Below, one piece after another: positions 33,257 to 40,270 of a stretch of 47,488 nt of DNA. The notes beneath the pieces are model-generated. The model was not told the DNA's origin. It saw only the letters and a program-made list of their open reading frames with translations, and did not search any database. A program made the translations under genes and the position numbers. Where the stretch lies: assembly GCF_003075375.1 (NCBI RefSeq), contig NZ_QDFT01000025.1, positions 4 through 47,491 of the forward strand, written 5' to 3'. Origin of the DNA: Microbacterium testaceum. GTDB lineage: Bacteria > Actinomycetota > Actinomycetes > Actinomycetales > Microbacteriaceae. Each line of letters begins with the position of its first letter. The first letter of the stretch is position 1.

Positions 33257-34846
33257 TCAGCCCTCGAGGATCTCGAGCGCCGCCATCGCGGCGTTCTGCC
33301 CGCCGATGCCGCTGACCGCCCCTCCGCGCTGCGCGCTCGAGCCGCACAGCAGCACGCGCGGGTGCGAGGTCGCCACGCCCCAACGTTCGGCGGGGGTCGT
33401 GGCCGGAGCCGAGAGCCACGGCCACGACAGCGCGCCGTGGAAGATGTCGCCGCCGACCATGTTCAACGACTCCTCGAGGTCACCGGTCGTGCGCGCCTCG
33501 ATGCACAGCCGCCCGTCCGGCGCGCGGAAGATGCAGTCCCGCAGCGGCTCGGCGATCACCGACTCCAGCGAGGCCTGCGCGGCCGCGAGCAGCTTCGCGC
33601 CCGCCGCGACGGGGTCCATGCCGGCGATCAGCCGGTGCGGCACCTGCAGGCCGAACATCGTCAGGGTCTGCGCGCCGTCGGCCACGAGGTGGTCGCCCAG
33701 GATCGAGGGGTCGGTCAGCGAGTGGCAGTAGATCTCGACCGGCAGCGGCTCGGGGATGAGACCCCCGGATGCCGCGACGTACGCGGCATCCACCTGGGTC
33801 ATCGTCTCGTTGACGTGGAAGGTGCCCGAGAACGCCGCCTCGGGGGTCACCGACTCGTCGCGCAGGCGCGGCAGGCGCGACAGCAGCATGTTGACCTTCA
33901 CCTGCGCGCCCTCGGGCGTCTCGGCGCCGGTCGTCGCGCTGCCGCCCGCGGACAGCAGCGAGTCGAGCACGGCCCGCCCGACGCCGCTCAGGATGAGATC
34001 GCCGTGGAAGACCTCGGAGCGGTCGGTCATCGTGTGCACGTCGCCGTCGGGCGAGATCGACATGACCTCGACGCCCACGTAGATGTCGGCGCCGGCCTCG
34101 AGCGCGACACGTTCGAGTTCTTTCGTGACCGCGCCCATGCCGCCCACGGGGACGTCCCAGTCGCCCGTTCCGCCGCCGATCACGTGATACAGGAAGCAGC
34201 GGTTCTGCGCCAGCGAGGGATCGTCGGAGCTCGCGAAGGTGCCGATGAGGCCGTCGGTCAGAACGATCCCGCGCACCAGGTCGCTCTCGAAGGAGCGGCG
34301 CAGCAGATCGCCGAGCGGGCGGGTGGTCAGTGCGTCCCACAGCTCGTCGTCGCCCACCGCGGCGCGGATCTCGTCGGCCGTCGGCAGCGGTTCCGTCATC
34401 GTGGGGAACACCGCCCGGCCGAGCGGCGCGATGCGCTCGCCGAACGCCGCGAAGCGCTCGGCCTCAGCGGCGCCGGCCTCGCCCAGGGTGCGGGTGAACG
34501 AGGCGGCGGTGGCCTCGGCATCCTGGGTATCGATCAGGATGCCGCGCGCGGGATCGGCCGGATCGGGGGTGTACGACGAATAGCGCCGCCGCTTCAGGGT
34601 TATCCGCAGACCCAGGTCGTCGATGATCTTCTGCGGCAGCAGGCTCACCAGGTACGAGTAGCGCGACAGGCGGGCGTCGACTCCGCGCCAGGGGCGTTCC
34701 GACACCGCGGCGCCGCCGACGGCATCCGATCTCTCGATCACCGCCACCGAGCGCCCGGCGCGGGCGAGATAGGCCGCGGAGACAAGGGCGTTGTGCCCGC
34801 CCCCCACGATGACGACGTCGTACCGGCGAGTTTCCGAAGCGGTCAT
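33257..34846 (-). CDS. PYROXD2-like FAD-dependent oxidoreductase
   Basis: A 529-residue flavoprotein of the phytoene desaturase-like superfamily, closest in pattern to PYROXD2-type proteins. The FAD-binding fold is VVIVGGGHNALVSAAYLARAGRSVAVIE near residue 10, with SDAVGGAAVSE after it, and a C-terminal CGSSAQRGGAVSGIGGQNAA motif that closes the FAD site. A carotenoid role is unlikely because no other carotenoid genes are near. The substrate is unknown. It is divergent from the inositol monophosphatase-type gene with 62 nt between starts. The 293 nt on its 3' side, to 32964, hold no convincing gene. Confidence 0.85.
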   Translation of the reverse strand: MTASETRRYDVVIVGGGHNALVSAAYLARAGRSVAVIERSDAVGGAAVSERPWRGVDARLSRYSYLVSLLPQKIIDDLGLRITLKRRRYSSYTPDPADPARGILIDTQDAEATAASFTRTLGEAGAAEAERFAAFGERIAPLGRAVFPTMTEPLPTADEIRAAVGDDELWDALTTRPLGDLLRRSFESDLVRGIVLTDGLIGTFASSDDPSLAQNRCFLYHVIGGGTGDWDVPVGGMGAVTKELERVALEAGADIYVGVEVMSISPDGDVHTMTDRSEVFHGDLILSGVGRAVLDSLLSAGGSATTGAETPEGAQVKVNMLLSRLPRLRDESVTPEAAFSGTFHVNETMTQVDAAYVAASGGLIPEPLPVEIYCHSLTDPSILGDHLVADGAQTLTMFGLQVPHRLIAGMDPVAAGAKLLAAAQASLESVIAEPLRDCIFRAPDGRLCIEARTTGDLEESLNMVGGDIFHGALSWPWLSAPATTPAERWGVATSHPRVLLCGSSAQRGGAVSGIGGQNAAMAALEILEG

Positions 34847-34908
34847 GGGCCCACGCTAACGAGGGGAAGGAATTCTCCGCAGGGGGTGGCGCACGTACGG
34901 TGGATGCC

Positions 34909-35712
34909 ATGACTCTCGCCGCAGACCTGCTCGACCTCGCCGCGCGCATCGCCCAGGACGCCGGTGCCCTGGCCCACCGACGCCGGCAGGAGGGTGTCAC
35001 GGTCGCCGCCACCAAGTCCGCCGCCGCCGACATCGTCACCGCCGCCGACCGCGAGGTCGAGGCCTTCATCCGTGCGGAGCTGGCGCGCGAGCGCCCCGAC
35101 GACGGCTTCTACGGCGAGGAGTCCGGAGCCGAGGCGGGTACCAGCGGCATCACGTGGGTGGTCGATCCGATCGACGGGACCGTCAACTACGCCTACGGCA
35201 TCCCCGCCTGGGCCGTGAGCATCGCCGCGGTCGAGGGATCCGCCGATCCGGCGACCTGGACGGCGCTGGCCGGTGCCGTGTTCAACCCCGTCACGGGCGA
35301 GCTGTTCCGCGCGTCGCGGGGCGGGGGAGCGTGGCTGGGAGCGCAGCGGCTGTCGGTCAGCGAGGTCGGTGACGCCGGTGGTCTGGTCGCCACCGGATTC
35401 GGGTACGACCCCGCGACCCACGGCCCGGCGCTCGAGCAGCTGTCGCGGGTGATGCCGATCGCGCGCGACGTCCGCCGCATCGGCGCGGCGTCGCTGGACC
35501 TCGCCTCGGTCGCGGCCGGACGCGTGGACGCGTACTACGAGAAGGGCACGCATCCGTGGGATCACGCGGCCGGTGCCCTGCTGGTCGAAGAGGCGGGGGG
35601 ACAGGTCGGCGGCGCGCCGGGCGGCCGCCCCGGAAACGCCATGGTGATCGCCGCGAGCCCGGCGTTCTTCGCCCGGCTCGAACCGCTCCTCGCGTACCCG
35701 CGGGTGAAATGA
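34909..35712 (+). CDS. Inositol monophosphatase-family phosphatase
   Basis: A 267-residue Mg-dependent phosphatase. Metal-binding motifs are all visible: GEES with Glu70, DPIDGT with Asp86 and Asp89, and WDHAAGALLVEEAGG near residue 215. Family members hydrolyse inositol 1-phosphate, histidinol phosphate, or related monophosphates; the substrate cannot be told here. The ATG at 34909 is preferred to the GTG at 34900, since TACGGT (34896-34901) would be a -10 box 7 nt upstream for a leaderless mRNA. Confidence 0.88.
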   Translation: MTLAADLLDLAARIAQDAGALAHRRRQEGVTVAATKSAAADIVTAADREVEAFIRAELARERPDDGFYGEESGAEAGTSGITWVVDPIDGTVNYAYGIPAWAVSIAAVEGSADPATWTALAGAVFNPVTGELFRASRGGGAWLGAQRLSVSEVGDAGGLVATGFGYDPATHGPALEQLSRVMPIARDVRRIGAASLDLASVAAGRVDAYYEKGTHPWDHAAGALLVEEAGGQVGGAPGGRPGNAMVIAASPAFFARLEPLLAYPRVK

Positions 35713-35770
35713 CGGTCGTTGTCATGGCATTCTCAGACCGCTCGGGGTAGTGTCTTTACCTGTTCGTTAC

Positions 35771-35795
35771 TTTCCGCAACCCGAACCTGCGGAAA
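35771..35795 (+). promoter_or_regulatory. Hairpin in the leader of the M23 peptidase gene
   Basis: TTTCCGCA and TGCGGAAA form a perfect 8-bp stem with a 9-nt loop, about 65 nt upstream of the TTG start. It could be a terminator of the upstream gene or a leader element. No known riboswitch pattern was recognised. Confidence 0.5.
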
Positions 35796-35858
35796 CGGCC
35801 CAGCCCCCCAGCCCGAAGCCGTCGCCCCTGCGCGACACGACACGAGAGCCCCCGCGCG

Positions 35859-37319
35859 TTGCCCTCAGAAGCCTCCTCGACTGAGCCCGCCGTCACCCGG
35901 CGGTCTCGTCGCCCCCTCACCGAGCCCGCTCCCGAGACCGCACCCCGGCTGACCCGAGCCGAGATGCGCCGTCGCGCCGCGAGCGAGACCCCCGTCGCCA
36001 CGATCGACGCTCCCGCCGCCAAGCCGGCCGACCCGGCGCCGATCGACGCCGAGGCCGCCTCGCAGCCCGAGCTGATCGAGAACGTCGCCGCCGCCGTGAT
36101 CGAGACGGTGATCGCCGCGACCATCCAGCCGACCCTCACCGAGGTCGAGACGCCGGCCGCCGAGCCCGCCGACTCCCTCGACGTGACCGTCGTCGCCGAG
36201 CCCCGCTCGGACGAGGTCGCCGTCATCCTCCAGAGCGCCGACAGCGACGTGGCCACCACGCCGGTGTCGCTTCCCACCTCGCCCATCACCCTCCCGGTCA
36301 CGCGCCGCTCGCGTCGCCGCCCGCAGGCCGAGGTCATCCTCGACAGCGGCGAGGCGTCCGCGCCCATCGAGGCTCCCGCCGCTCCCGTGCGCCCGGCGCT
36401 CGAGGCCCCGGGGGCCGCCTTCGGTCTGCGTGAGGCCGCCGCCGACGCCGCGACAGACGAGTTCGAATCGGCTGCGCGCCTGTTCGCGTTCACCGGCGAG
36501 ACCGCCGTCCAGGCGCCCATCGCCACCCCGGCTCAGCCCGTCGTCGACGGCCTGCCCCCGGCTCCCCGCACGCGTCGCAACGTCCGCCGCATCGCGGCCA
36601 CGTCGTTCTCCTTCGGCGTGATGGGCGTCGTCGGCCTGCTGACGGTCGGCATGACCATGCCGGTCAGTGCCCTCGCCTCCGCCAGCGGTACCGACAGCGT
36701 CACGGCCCCCGCCGAGACCGCCACGACCCGCCTCGCGGTCGGCGGCGACGTCGCCGCGGGCGACGGTCAGATCCAGGCGTACGTCGCGCCCGCCGAGGCC
36801 ACCTCCGCCGTGGTCGACCGCGCCGACGGGTACAGCGCCACCACCTACGCCAAGATGGCGGCCGACTCCGGCATCACCAACCCCTCGAACTTCTACGTCA
36901 ACGACCCGACGGCGCCCATCCAGTGGCCCTTCGCGGTCGGCGTGCCGATCACCTACGGCTTCGGCATGCGCGAGGGCGGCTTCCACGAGGGCGCCGACTT
37001 CGTCCCCGGCGAGGGCTCGCCCGTGCAGGCGATCGCCGACGGCACCGTGCGCATCGCGACCGAGCAGGGCGGCGCCTTCGGCGTCACCGTCCTCATCGAC
37101 CACCAGATCGACGGACAGCTCGTGTCGAGCCGCTACGGCCACATGCAGTACGGCTCGCTCCAGGTCACCCAGGGCCAGCACGTCAAGGTCGGTCAGTTCC
37201 TCGGACGCACCGGCAACACCGGTCGATCGTTCGGTGCGCACACGCACGTCGAGATCCTGCAGAACGGCACGACGCCGATCGACCCCATCGCGTGGCTGCG
37301 TCAGCACGCCGGCGGGTGA
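35859..37319 (+). CDS. M23-family (LytM) peptidase with long cytoplasmic N-terminal region
   Basis: A 486-residue protein with a C-terminal LytM domain that should cleave peptide bonds in peptidoglycan. Zinc ligands are His376 and Asp380 (HEGAD) and His463 of HTH (His461, His463). Instead of a usual signal peptide there is a long Ala/Pro/Glu-rich, low-complexity N-terminal part of about 240 residues, a basic TRRNVRR segment, and one membrane span near residues 248-270 (ATSFSFGVMGVVGLLTVGM). The domain outside is about 200 residues. The start is a TTG at 35859, with only a weak Shine-Dalgarno. Confidence 0.85.
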   Translation: MPSEASSTEPAVTRRSRRPLTEPAPETAPRLTRAEMRRRAASETPVATIDAPAAKPADPAPIDAEAASQPELIENVAAAVIETVIAATIQPTLTEVETPAAEPADSLDVTVVAEPRSDEVAVILQSADSDVATTPVSLPTSPITLPVTRRSRRRPQAEVILDSGEASAPIEAPAAPVRPALEAPGAAFGLREAAADAATDEFESAARLFAFTGETAVQAPIATPAQPVVDGLPPAPRTRRNVRRIAATSFSFGVMGVVGLLTVGMTMPVSALASASGTDSVTAPAETATTRLAVGGDVAAGDGQIQAYVAPAEATSAVVDRADGYSATTYAKMAADSGITNPSNFYVNDPTAPIQWPFAVGVPITYGFGMREGGFHEGADFVPGEGSPVQAIADGTVRIATEQGGAFGVTVLIDHQIDGQLVSSRYGHMQYGSLQVTQGQHVKVGQFLGRTGNTGRSFGAHTHVEILQNGTTPIDPIAWLRQHAGG

Positions 37320-37323
37320 CCGA

Positions 37324-37352
37324 TTGGTGCGAGAGTATCGAGTTCTGATATT
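37324..37352 (+). promoter_or_regulatory. Promoter of the tRNA-Thr/tRNA-Met transcript
   Basis: TTGGTG (37324-37329) and TGATAT/GATATT (37346-37352) are separated by 16-17 nt, 32 nt ahead of tRNA-Thr. Confidence 0.6.
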
Positions 37353-37383
37353 CTCTTCTAGTTGCCCGGAGCGATCCGGGTAC

Positions 37384-37455
37384 GCCCCGATAGCTCAGTG
37401 GCAGAGCACTTCCATGGTAAGGAAGGGGTCGTCAGTTCAATCCTGACTCGGGGCT
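37384..37455 (+). tRNA. tRNA-Thr (GGT)
   Basis: The acceptor stem GCCCCGA pairs with TCGGGGC. The anticodon arm is CTTCC-ATGGTAA-GGAAG with anticodon GGT, and the T loop is TTCAATC. Discriminator T at 37455; CCA is not encoded. Confidence 0.96.
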
Positions 37456-37489
37456 CAAGGCATCCTCATTCGAATCCTGGATGCCGCGC

Positions 37490-37563
37490 GGCGGGGTAGC
37501 TCAGTTGGTGAGAGCGCACGACTCATAATCGTGAGGTCGCGGGTTCAAGCCCCGCTCCCGCTA
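37490..37563 (+). tRNA. tRNA-Met (CAT), elongator type
   Basis: The anticodon arm is CACGA-CTCATAA-TCGTG with anticodon CAT. The acceptor GGCGGGG pairs with TCCCGCT, with G-U pairs at both ends. It lacks the initiator pattern of three G-C pairs below the anticodon loop, so it is the elongator, or less likely the lysidine-modified tRNA-Ile. Confidence 0.93.
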
Positions 37564-37569
37564 CGGATG

Positions 37570-37591
37570 AAGCCCCGGAGATCCGGGGCTT
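37570..37591 (+). terminator. Rho-independent terminator after tRNA-Met
   Basis: A 10-bp stem, AAGCCCCGGA with TCCGGGGCTT, has a 2-nt apparent loop (4 nt if the last pair opens) and is followed by a T-rich stretch. Confidence 0.85.
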
Positions 37592-37678
37592 TCGTCGTTT
37601 TCGGGTGCCGCGGGCTCGGCCCGCGTCCCCGCCGAGGCGCGTCCCCGCCCGCGCCTCGCCCCGGCCGCCCTCCCCACG

Positions 37679-38363
37679 GTGCACAACGGCGGGGGATTTG
37701 GCCGACACGCCGGTGCGTCGGTGCAGACGGCGGCGTGTCGACGATGACTCCCGCCATTGTGCACGCCGACGGTTCGGGCGAGCACGGCTCCCGCCGCTGT
37801 GCACGTCGGCGGTTCGCGCGCGCACGGCTTCCGCCGCTGTGCACAACGGCGGGGGATTTCGCCGACACGCCGTTGCGTCGGTGCAGACGACGGCGTGTCG
37901 ACGATGACTCCCGCCGCTGTGCACGCCGACGGTTCGGGCGAGCACGGCTCCCGCCGCTGTGCACGCCGGCGCTTCGCGCGCACGGCCTCCGCCGCGGTGC
38001 ACAACGGCGGGGGATTTCAACGACACGCCGGTGCGTCGGTGCAGACGACGGCGTGTTGGCGACGATTCCCGCCATTGTGCACGCCGACGGTTCGGGCGAG
38101 CACGGACTCCCGCCTTTGTGCACGCCGACGGTTCGGGCGAGCACGGACTCCCGCCTTTGTGCACGCCGACGGTTCGGGCGAGCACGGCTCCCGCCGCTGT
38201 GCACGCCGACGGTTCGGGCGAGCACCGCTCCCGCCGCTGTGCACGCCGGCGCTTCGCGCGCACGGCCTCCGCCGCGGTGCACAACGGCGGGGGGTTTCAA
38301 CGACACGCCGGTGCGTCGGGTGCAGACGACGGCGTGTCGGCGACGATCCCCGCCGTTGTGGAC
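37679..38363. repeat. Higher-order array of GTGCAC-centred repeats
   Basis: A 685-bp array with no gene. GTGCAC recurs at 37679, 37759, 37799, 37839, 37919, 37959, 37997, 38077, 38118, 38159, 38199, 38239 and 38277, ending in GTGGAC at 38358. Spacings are 80 or 40 bp (38-41). Type A units (80 bp, at 37679, 37839, 37997 and 38277) begin GTGCACAACGGCGGGGGATT and contain a hairpin GACACGCCG...CGGCGTGTC. Type B units (40 bp) begin GTGCACGCCGACGGTTCGGG. A variant B* with TTCGCGCGC always precedes the next A. Order: A, B B* A, B B* A, B B B B B* A. The period is not a multiple of three, so the long open frames across it are not coding. Spacers are not unique, so it is not CRISPR. Confidence 0.93.
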
Positions 38364-38385
38364 ACGCCGGGGACCGCGGTGCGCG

Positions 38386-39768
38386 TCACGCCATCGTGTC
38401 GAGGATCCCCACGAGATCGTCGAACGTCGTGCGCGGGTTGAGGATCGCGAAGCGGGCGTTCACGCGACCGGCGTGGCTCGAGGGCGTGACGAAGGCGTGC
38501 TGGCCGTCGAGCAACTGCGCCGACCAGCGGTCGTAGTCCGCCTTGGTCCAGCCGACCCGTTCGAACACGACCACGCCCAGCTGGGGGCGGCGCACGAGCG
38601 TCAGGTCGGGGCGGCGGTCGATCTCTTCGGCGATGCGCTCGGCCAGGTCGATCGCCGAGGTGATCGCCTCGCGGTAGACCGCGGCGCCGTAGGTGGCGAG
38701 CGAGAACCACAGCGGCAGGCCGCGGGCGCGCCGCGTCAGGTGCGCCGCGAAGTCCGAGGGGCTCCAGTCGCTCGTCTCGGTGAGGGTGTCGAGGTACTCG
38801 GCGTGCTGCGTGTGCGCCCGGCGGCCGAGCTCGGGATCGCGGTAGATCAGCGCGCACGCGTCGAACGGGGCGAACAGCCATTTGTGCGGGTCGACGACGA
38901 GGGAGTCGGCGTGCTCGACGCCGGCGAAACGGTGCCGCGCGCGGGGCGACAGCATGCCGGTCAGGCCGTAGGCGCCGTCGACGTGCAGCCAGACGTCGGT
39001 GCCCGCGACCGCGCGGGCGACGTCGGCGATGTCGTCGACGATGCCGAAGTTGGTGGAGCCCGCCGTGGCGACCACGGCGAAGACGCTGTCGCCATGCTCG
39101 TCGAGCGCCGCGCGCACCGCGTCTCCGCGCAGCACGCCGTCCTCGCCCACCGGCACGCCGACGACCTCGACGTCCATCACGCGGGCCGCCGAGGCGATCG
39201 AGGAGTGCGCCTCGACGCTGCAGACCACGCGCCACGCGTCGGGGCGGGGCTTTCCGGCATCCGCGAACCGATCGCGTGCGGCCTCGCGCGCCGCGACGAG
39301 GGCCGACAGGTTGCCGAGCGTGCCGCCCTGCACGAACACGCCCCCGGCGCCCGCGGGCAGACCGAACTCGTTCGCCAGCCAGCGCAGCACCTCGTTCTCG
39401 GCGTGCACGGCGCCCGCGCCCTCGAGCCACGAGCCGCCGTAGAGCGCGCTCGCCGACACCACCAGGTCGAAGGCCGCGGCCGCCTTGGTGGGGGCGCTGG
39501 GGATGAACGACAGGTACCGCGGGTCGTCGGTGGTGATGCACGCGGGGGCCAGCACGTGCTCGAAGACGCCGAGCGCCTTGCGCGCACCGATGCCCTTCTC
39601 GTCGATGGTGCGTCCGGCCAGGCGGGTCAGCTCGGCGGCGGGCAGGGGCTTGTCGAGGGGGGTGTCCTCGGCGTTCAGCCGACCCCGGGAGTACTCGAGA
39701 ACCATGTCGACGATCGCGCGCGTCTCGTCGCTGACCTCGTGCATGCGCGCGGCGGGGGAGTGGGTCAT
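38386..39768 (-). CDS. PLP-dependent group II decarboxylase
   Basis: A 460-residue pyridoxal-phosphate enzyme of the group II decarboxylase family (diaminobutyrate, aromatic amino acid or glutamate decarboxylase-like). The PLP lysine is K296 in VVDPHKWLFAPFD, the cofactor-stacking His is in VEAHSSIASAA, and LHVDGAYG carries the Asp. It probably decarboxylates an amino acid to an amine. The ATG at 39768 follows GGAGG; the open frame continues upstream through repeats and is ignored. The last codon lies 22 nt from the GTGCAC array. The substrate is not decided by the sequence. Confidence 0.87.
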   Translation of the reverse strand: MTHSPAARMHEVSDETRAIVDMVLEYSRGRLNAEDTPLDKPLPAAELTRLAGRTIDEKGIGARKALGVFEHVLAPACITTDDPRYLSFIPSAPTKAAAAFDLVVSASALYGGSWLEGAGAVHAENEVLRWLANEFGLPAGAGGVFVQGGTLGNLSALVAAREAARDRFADAGKPRPDAWRVVCSVEAHSSIASAARVMDVEVVGVPVGEDGVLRGDAVRAALDEHGDSVFAVVATAGSTNFGIVDDIADVARAVAGTDVWLHVDGAYGLTGMLSPRARHRFAGVEHADSLVVDPHKWLFAPFDACALIYRDPELGRRAHTQHAEYLDTLTETSDWSPSDFAAHLTRRARGLPLWFSLATYGAAVYREAITSAIDLAERIAEEIDRRPDLTLVRRPQLGVVVFERVGWTKADYDRWSAQLLDGQHAFVTPSSHAGRVNARFAILNPRTTFDDLVGILDTMA

Positions 39769-39896
39769 CGGGACCTCCGGGAGGGGGGATGCCGGCCCCG
39801 GCGGTGCGGTTTCGCACGGCGGGTCCGAGAGGGAGCGGCGCTCGAGGCGCGGGGCGACGGATCGTCGGACGTAGCTTATTCGTCCCCGCGCCGCGA

Positions 39897-39916
39897 CCGG
39901 CTCGTGGGCGAGCCGG
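39897..39916 (-). promoter_or_regulatory. Hairpin in the decarboxylase leader region
   Basis: CCGGCTCG-TGGG-CGAGCCGG is a perfect 8-bp stem with a tetraloop about 130 nt upstream of the decarboxylase start. The gap 39769-40222 contains this hairpin, a TTATTCGTCC motif (39877-39886), a G+C-rich structured stretch and the tandem repeats, with no gene. Confidence 0.45.
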
Positions 39917-40030
39917 CGGACGGATTCGTCCCCGGCCGCGCCCGGATCGTCCGGACGCGCCGCGCGGATCCTTGCGAATCCGCCGGACCGGCGGCCGATT
40001 CGCGCGAGGGCTCCGCGCGGGCCCGCGGGC

Positions 40031-40173
40031 CGCGGACGCGCGTGTACCCCGCCCCGCCCGCCGCGGACGCGCGTGTACCCCGCCCCGCCCGCCGCGGACG
40101 CGCGTCCATCCCACTCCGCCCCCAGCGACTCGCGTCCACCCCGCCCCCAGCGACTCACGTCCACCCCGCCCCC
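40031..40173. repeat. Tandem repeats of 31 bp and 25 bp
   Basis: A 31-bp unit beginning CGCGGACGCGCGTGTACCCC occurs three times (starts 40031, 40062, 40093; the third diverges at its end). It is followed by a 25-bp unit beginning AGCGACTCGCGTCCACCCC, at 40124 and 40149. The two units share the core ACnCGCGT...CCCCGCCC, so one may derive from the other. They lie between divergent genes. Confidence 0.85.
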
Positions 40174-40222
40174 GCCCGCTGGGACGGACGTACGCTGAAT
40201 CGACGCCACACGGAAGGAAGCG

Positions 40223-40270
40223 ATGTCGACCTCGAACCGTGCCGCGCGTCCGACGCTGCCGCTTCCGTGA
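40223..40270 (+). CDS. Candidate 15-aa leader peptide of the MFS gene
   Basis: A short frame, ATG to TGA, encodes MSTSNRAARPTLPLP. It has the best Shine-Dalgarno in the region (GGAAGGAAG, 5-13 nt before). Its TGA overlaps the GTG start of the transporter (GTGA at 40267-40270). No comparable Shine-Dalgarno precedes the transporter start, so translation may depend on the leader. A sequencing frameshift that would fuse the two is the main alternative. Confidence 0.5.
   Translation: MSTSNRAARPTLPLP

Noticed and set aside
35713..35858. Cyclic di-AMP riboswitch ahead of the M23 gene
   Set aside because: Cell-wall hydrolase genes in actinobacteria often carry one, but I could not find its conserved blocks here; only an 8-bp hairpin is visible.
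35865..37307. 480-codon open frame opposite the M23 peptidase gene
   Set aside because: It is an antisense shadow with low-complexity translation; the plus strand has an intact LytM domain.
37679..38363. CRISPR array
   Set aside because: The 40- and 80-bp units are repeats along their whole length with no unique spacers, and no cas genes are near.
37384..38386. Integrated element at the tRNA-Thr/tRNA-Met locus
   Set aside because: There is no integrase, no duplicated tRNA 3' end and no phage gene; only the repeat array follows the tRNAs.
37531..40266. Very long open frames through the repeat arrays on both strands
   Set aside because: The repeat period (40, 38, 41, 80) is not a multiple of three, so the frames shift between units; they stay open only because the DNA is very G+C-rich. 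Real genes at both ends have their own starts.
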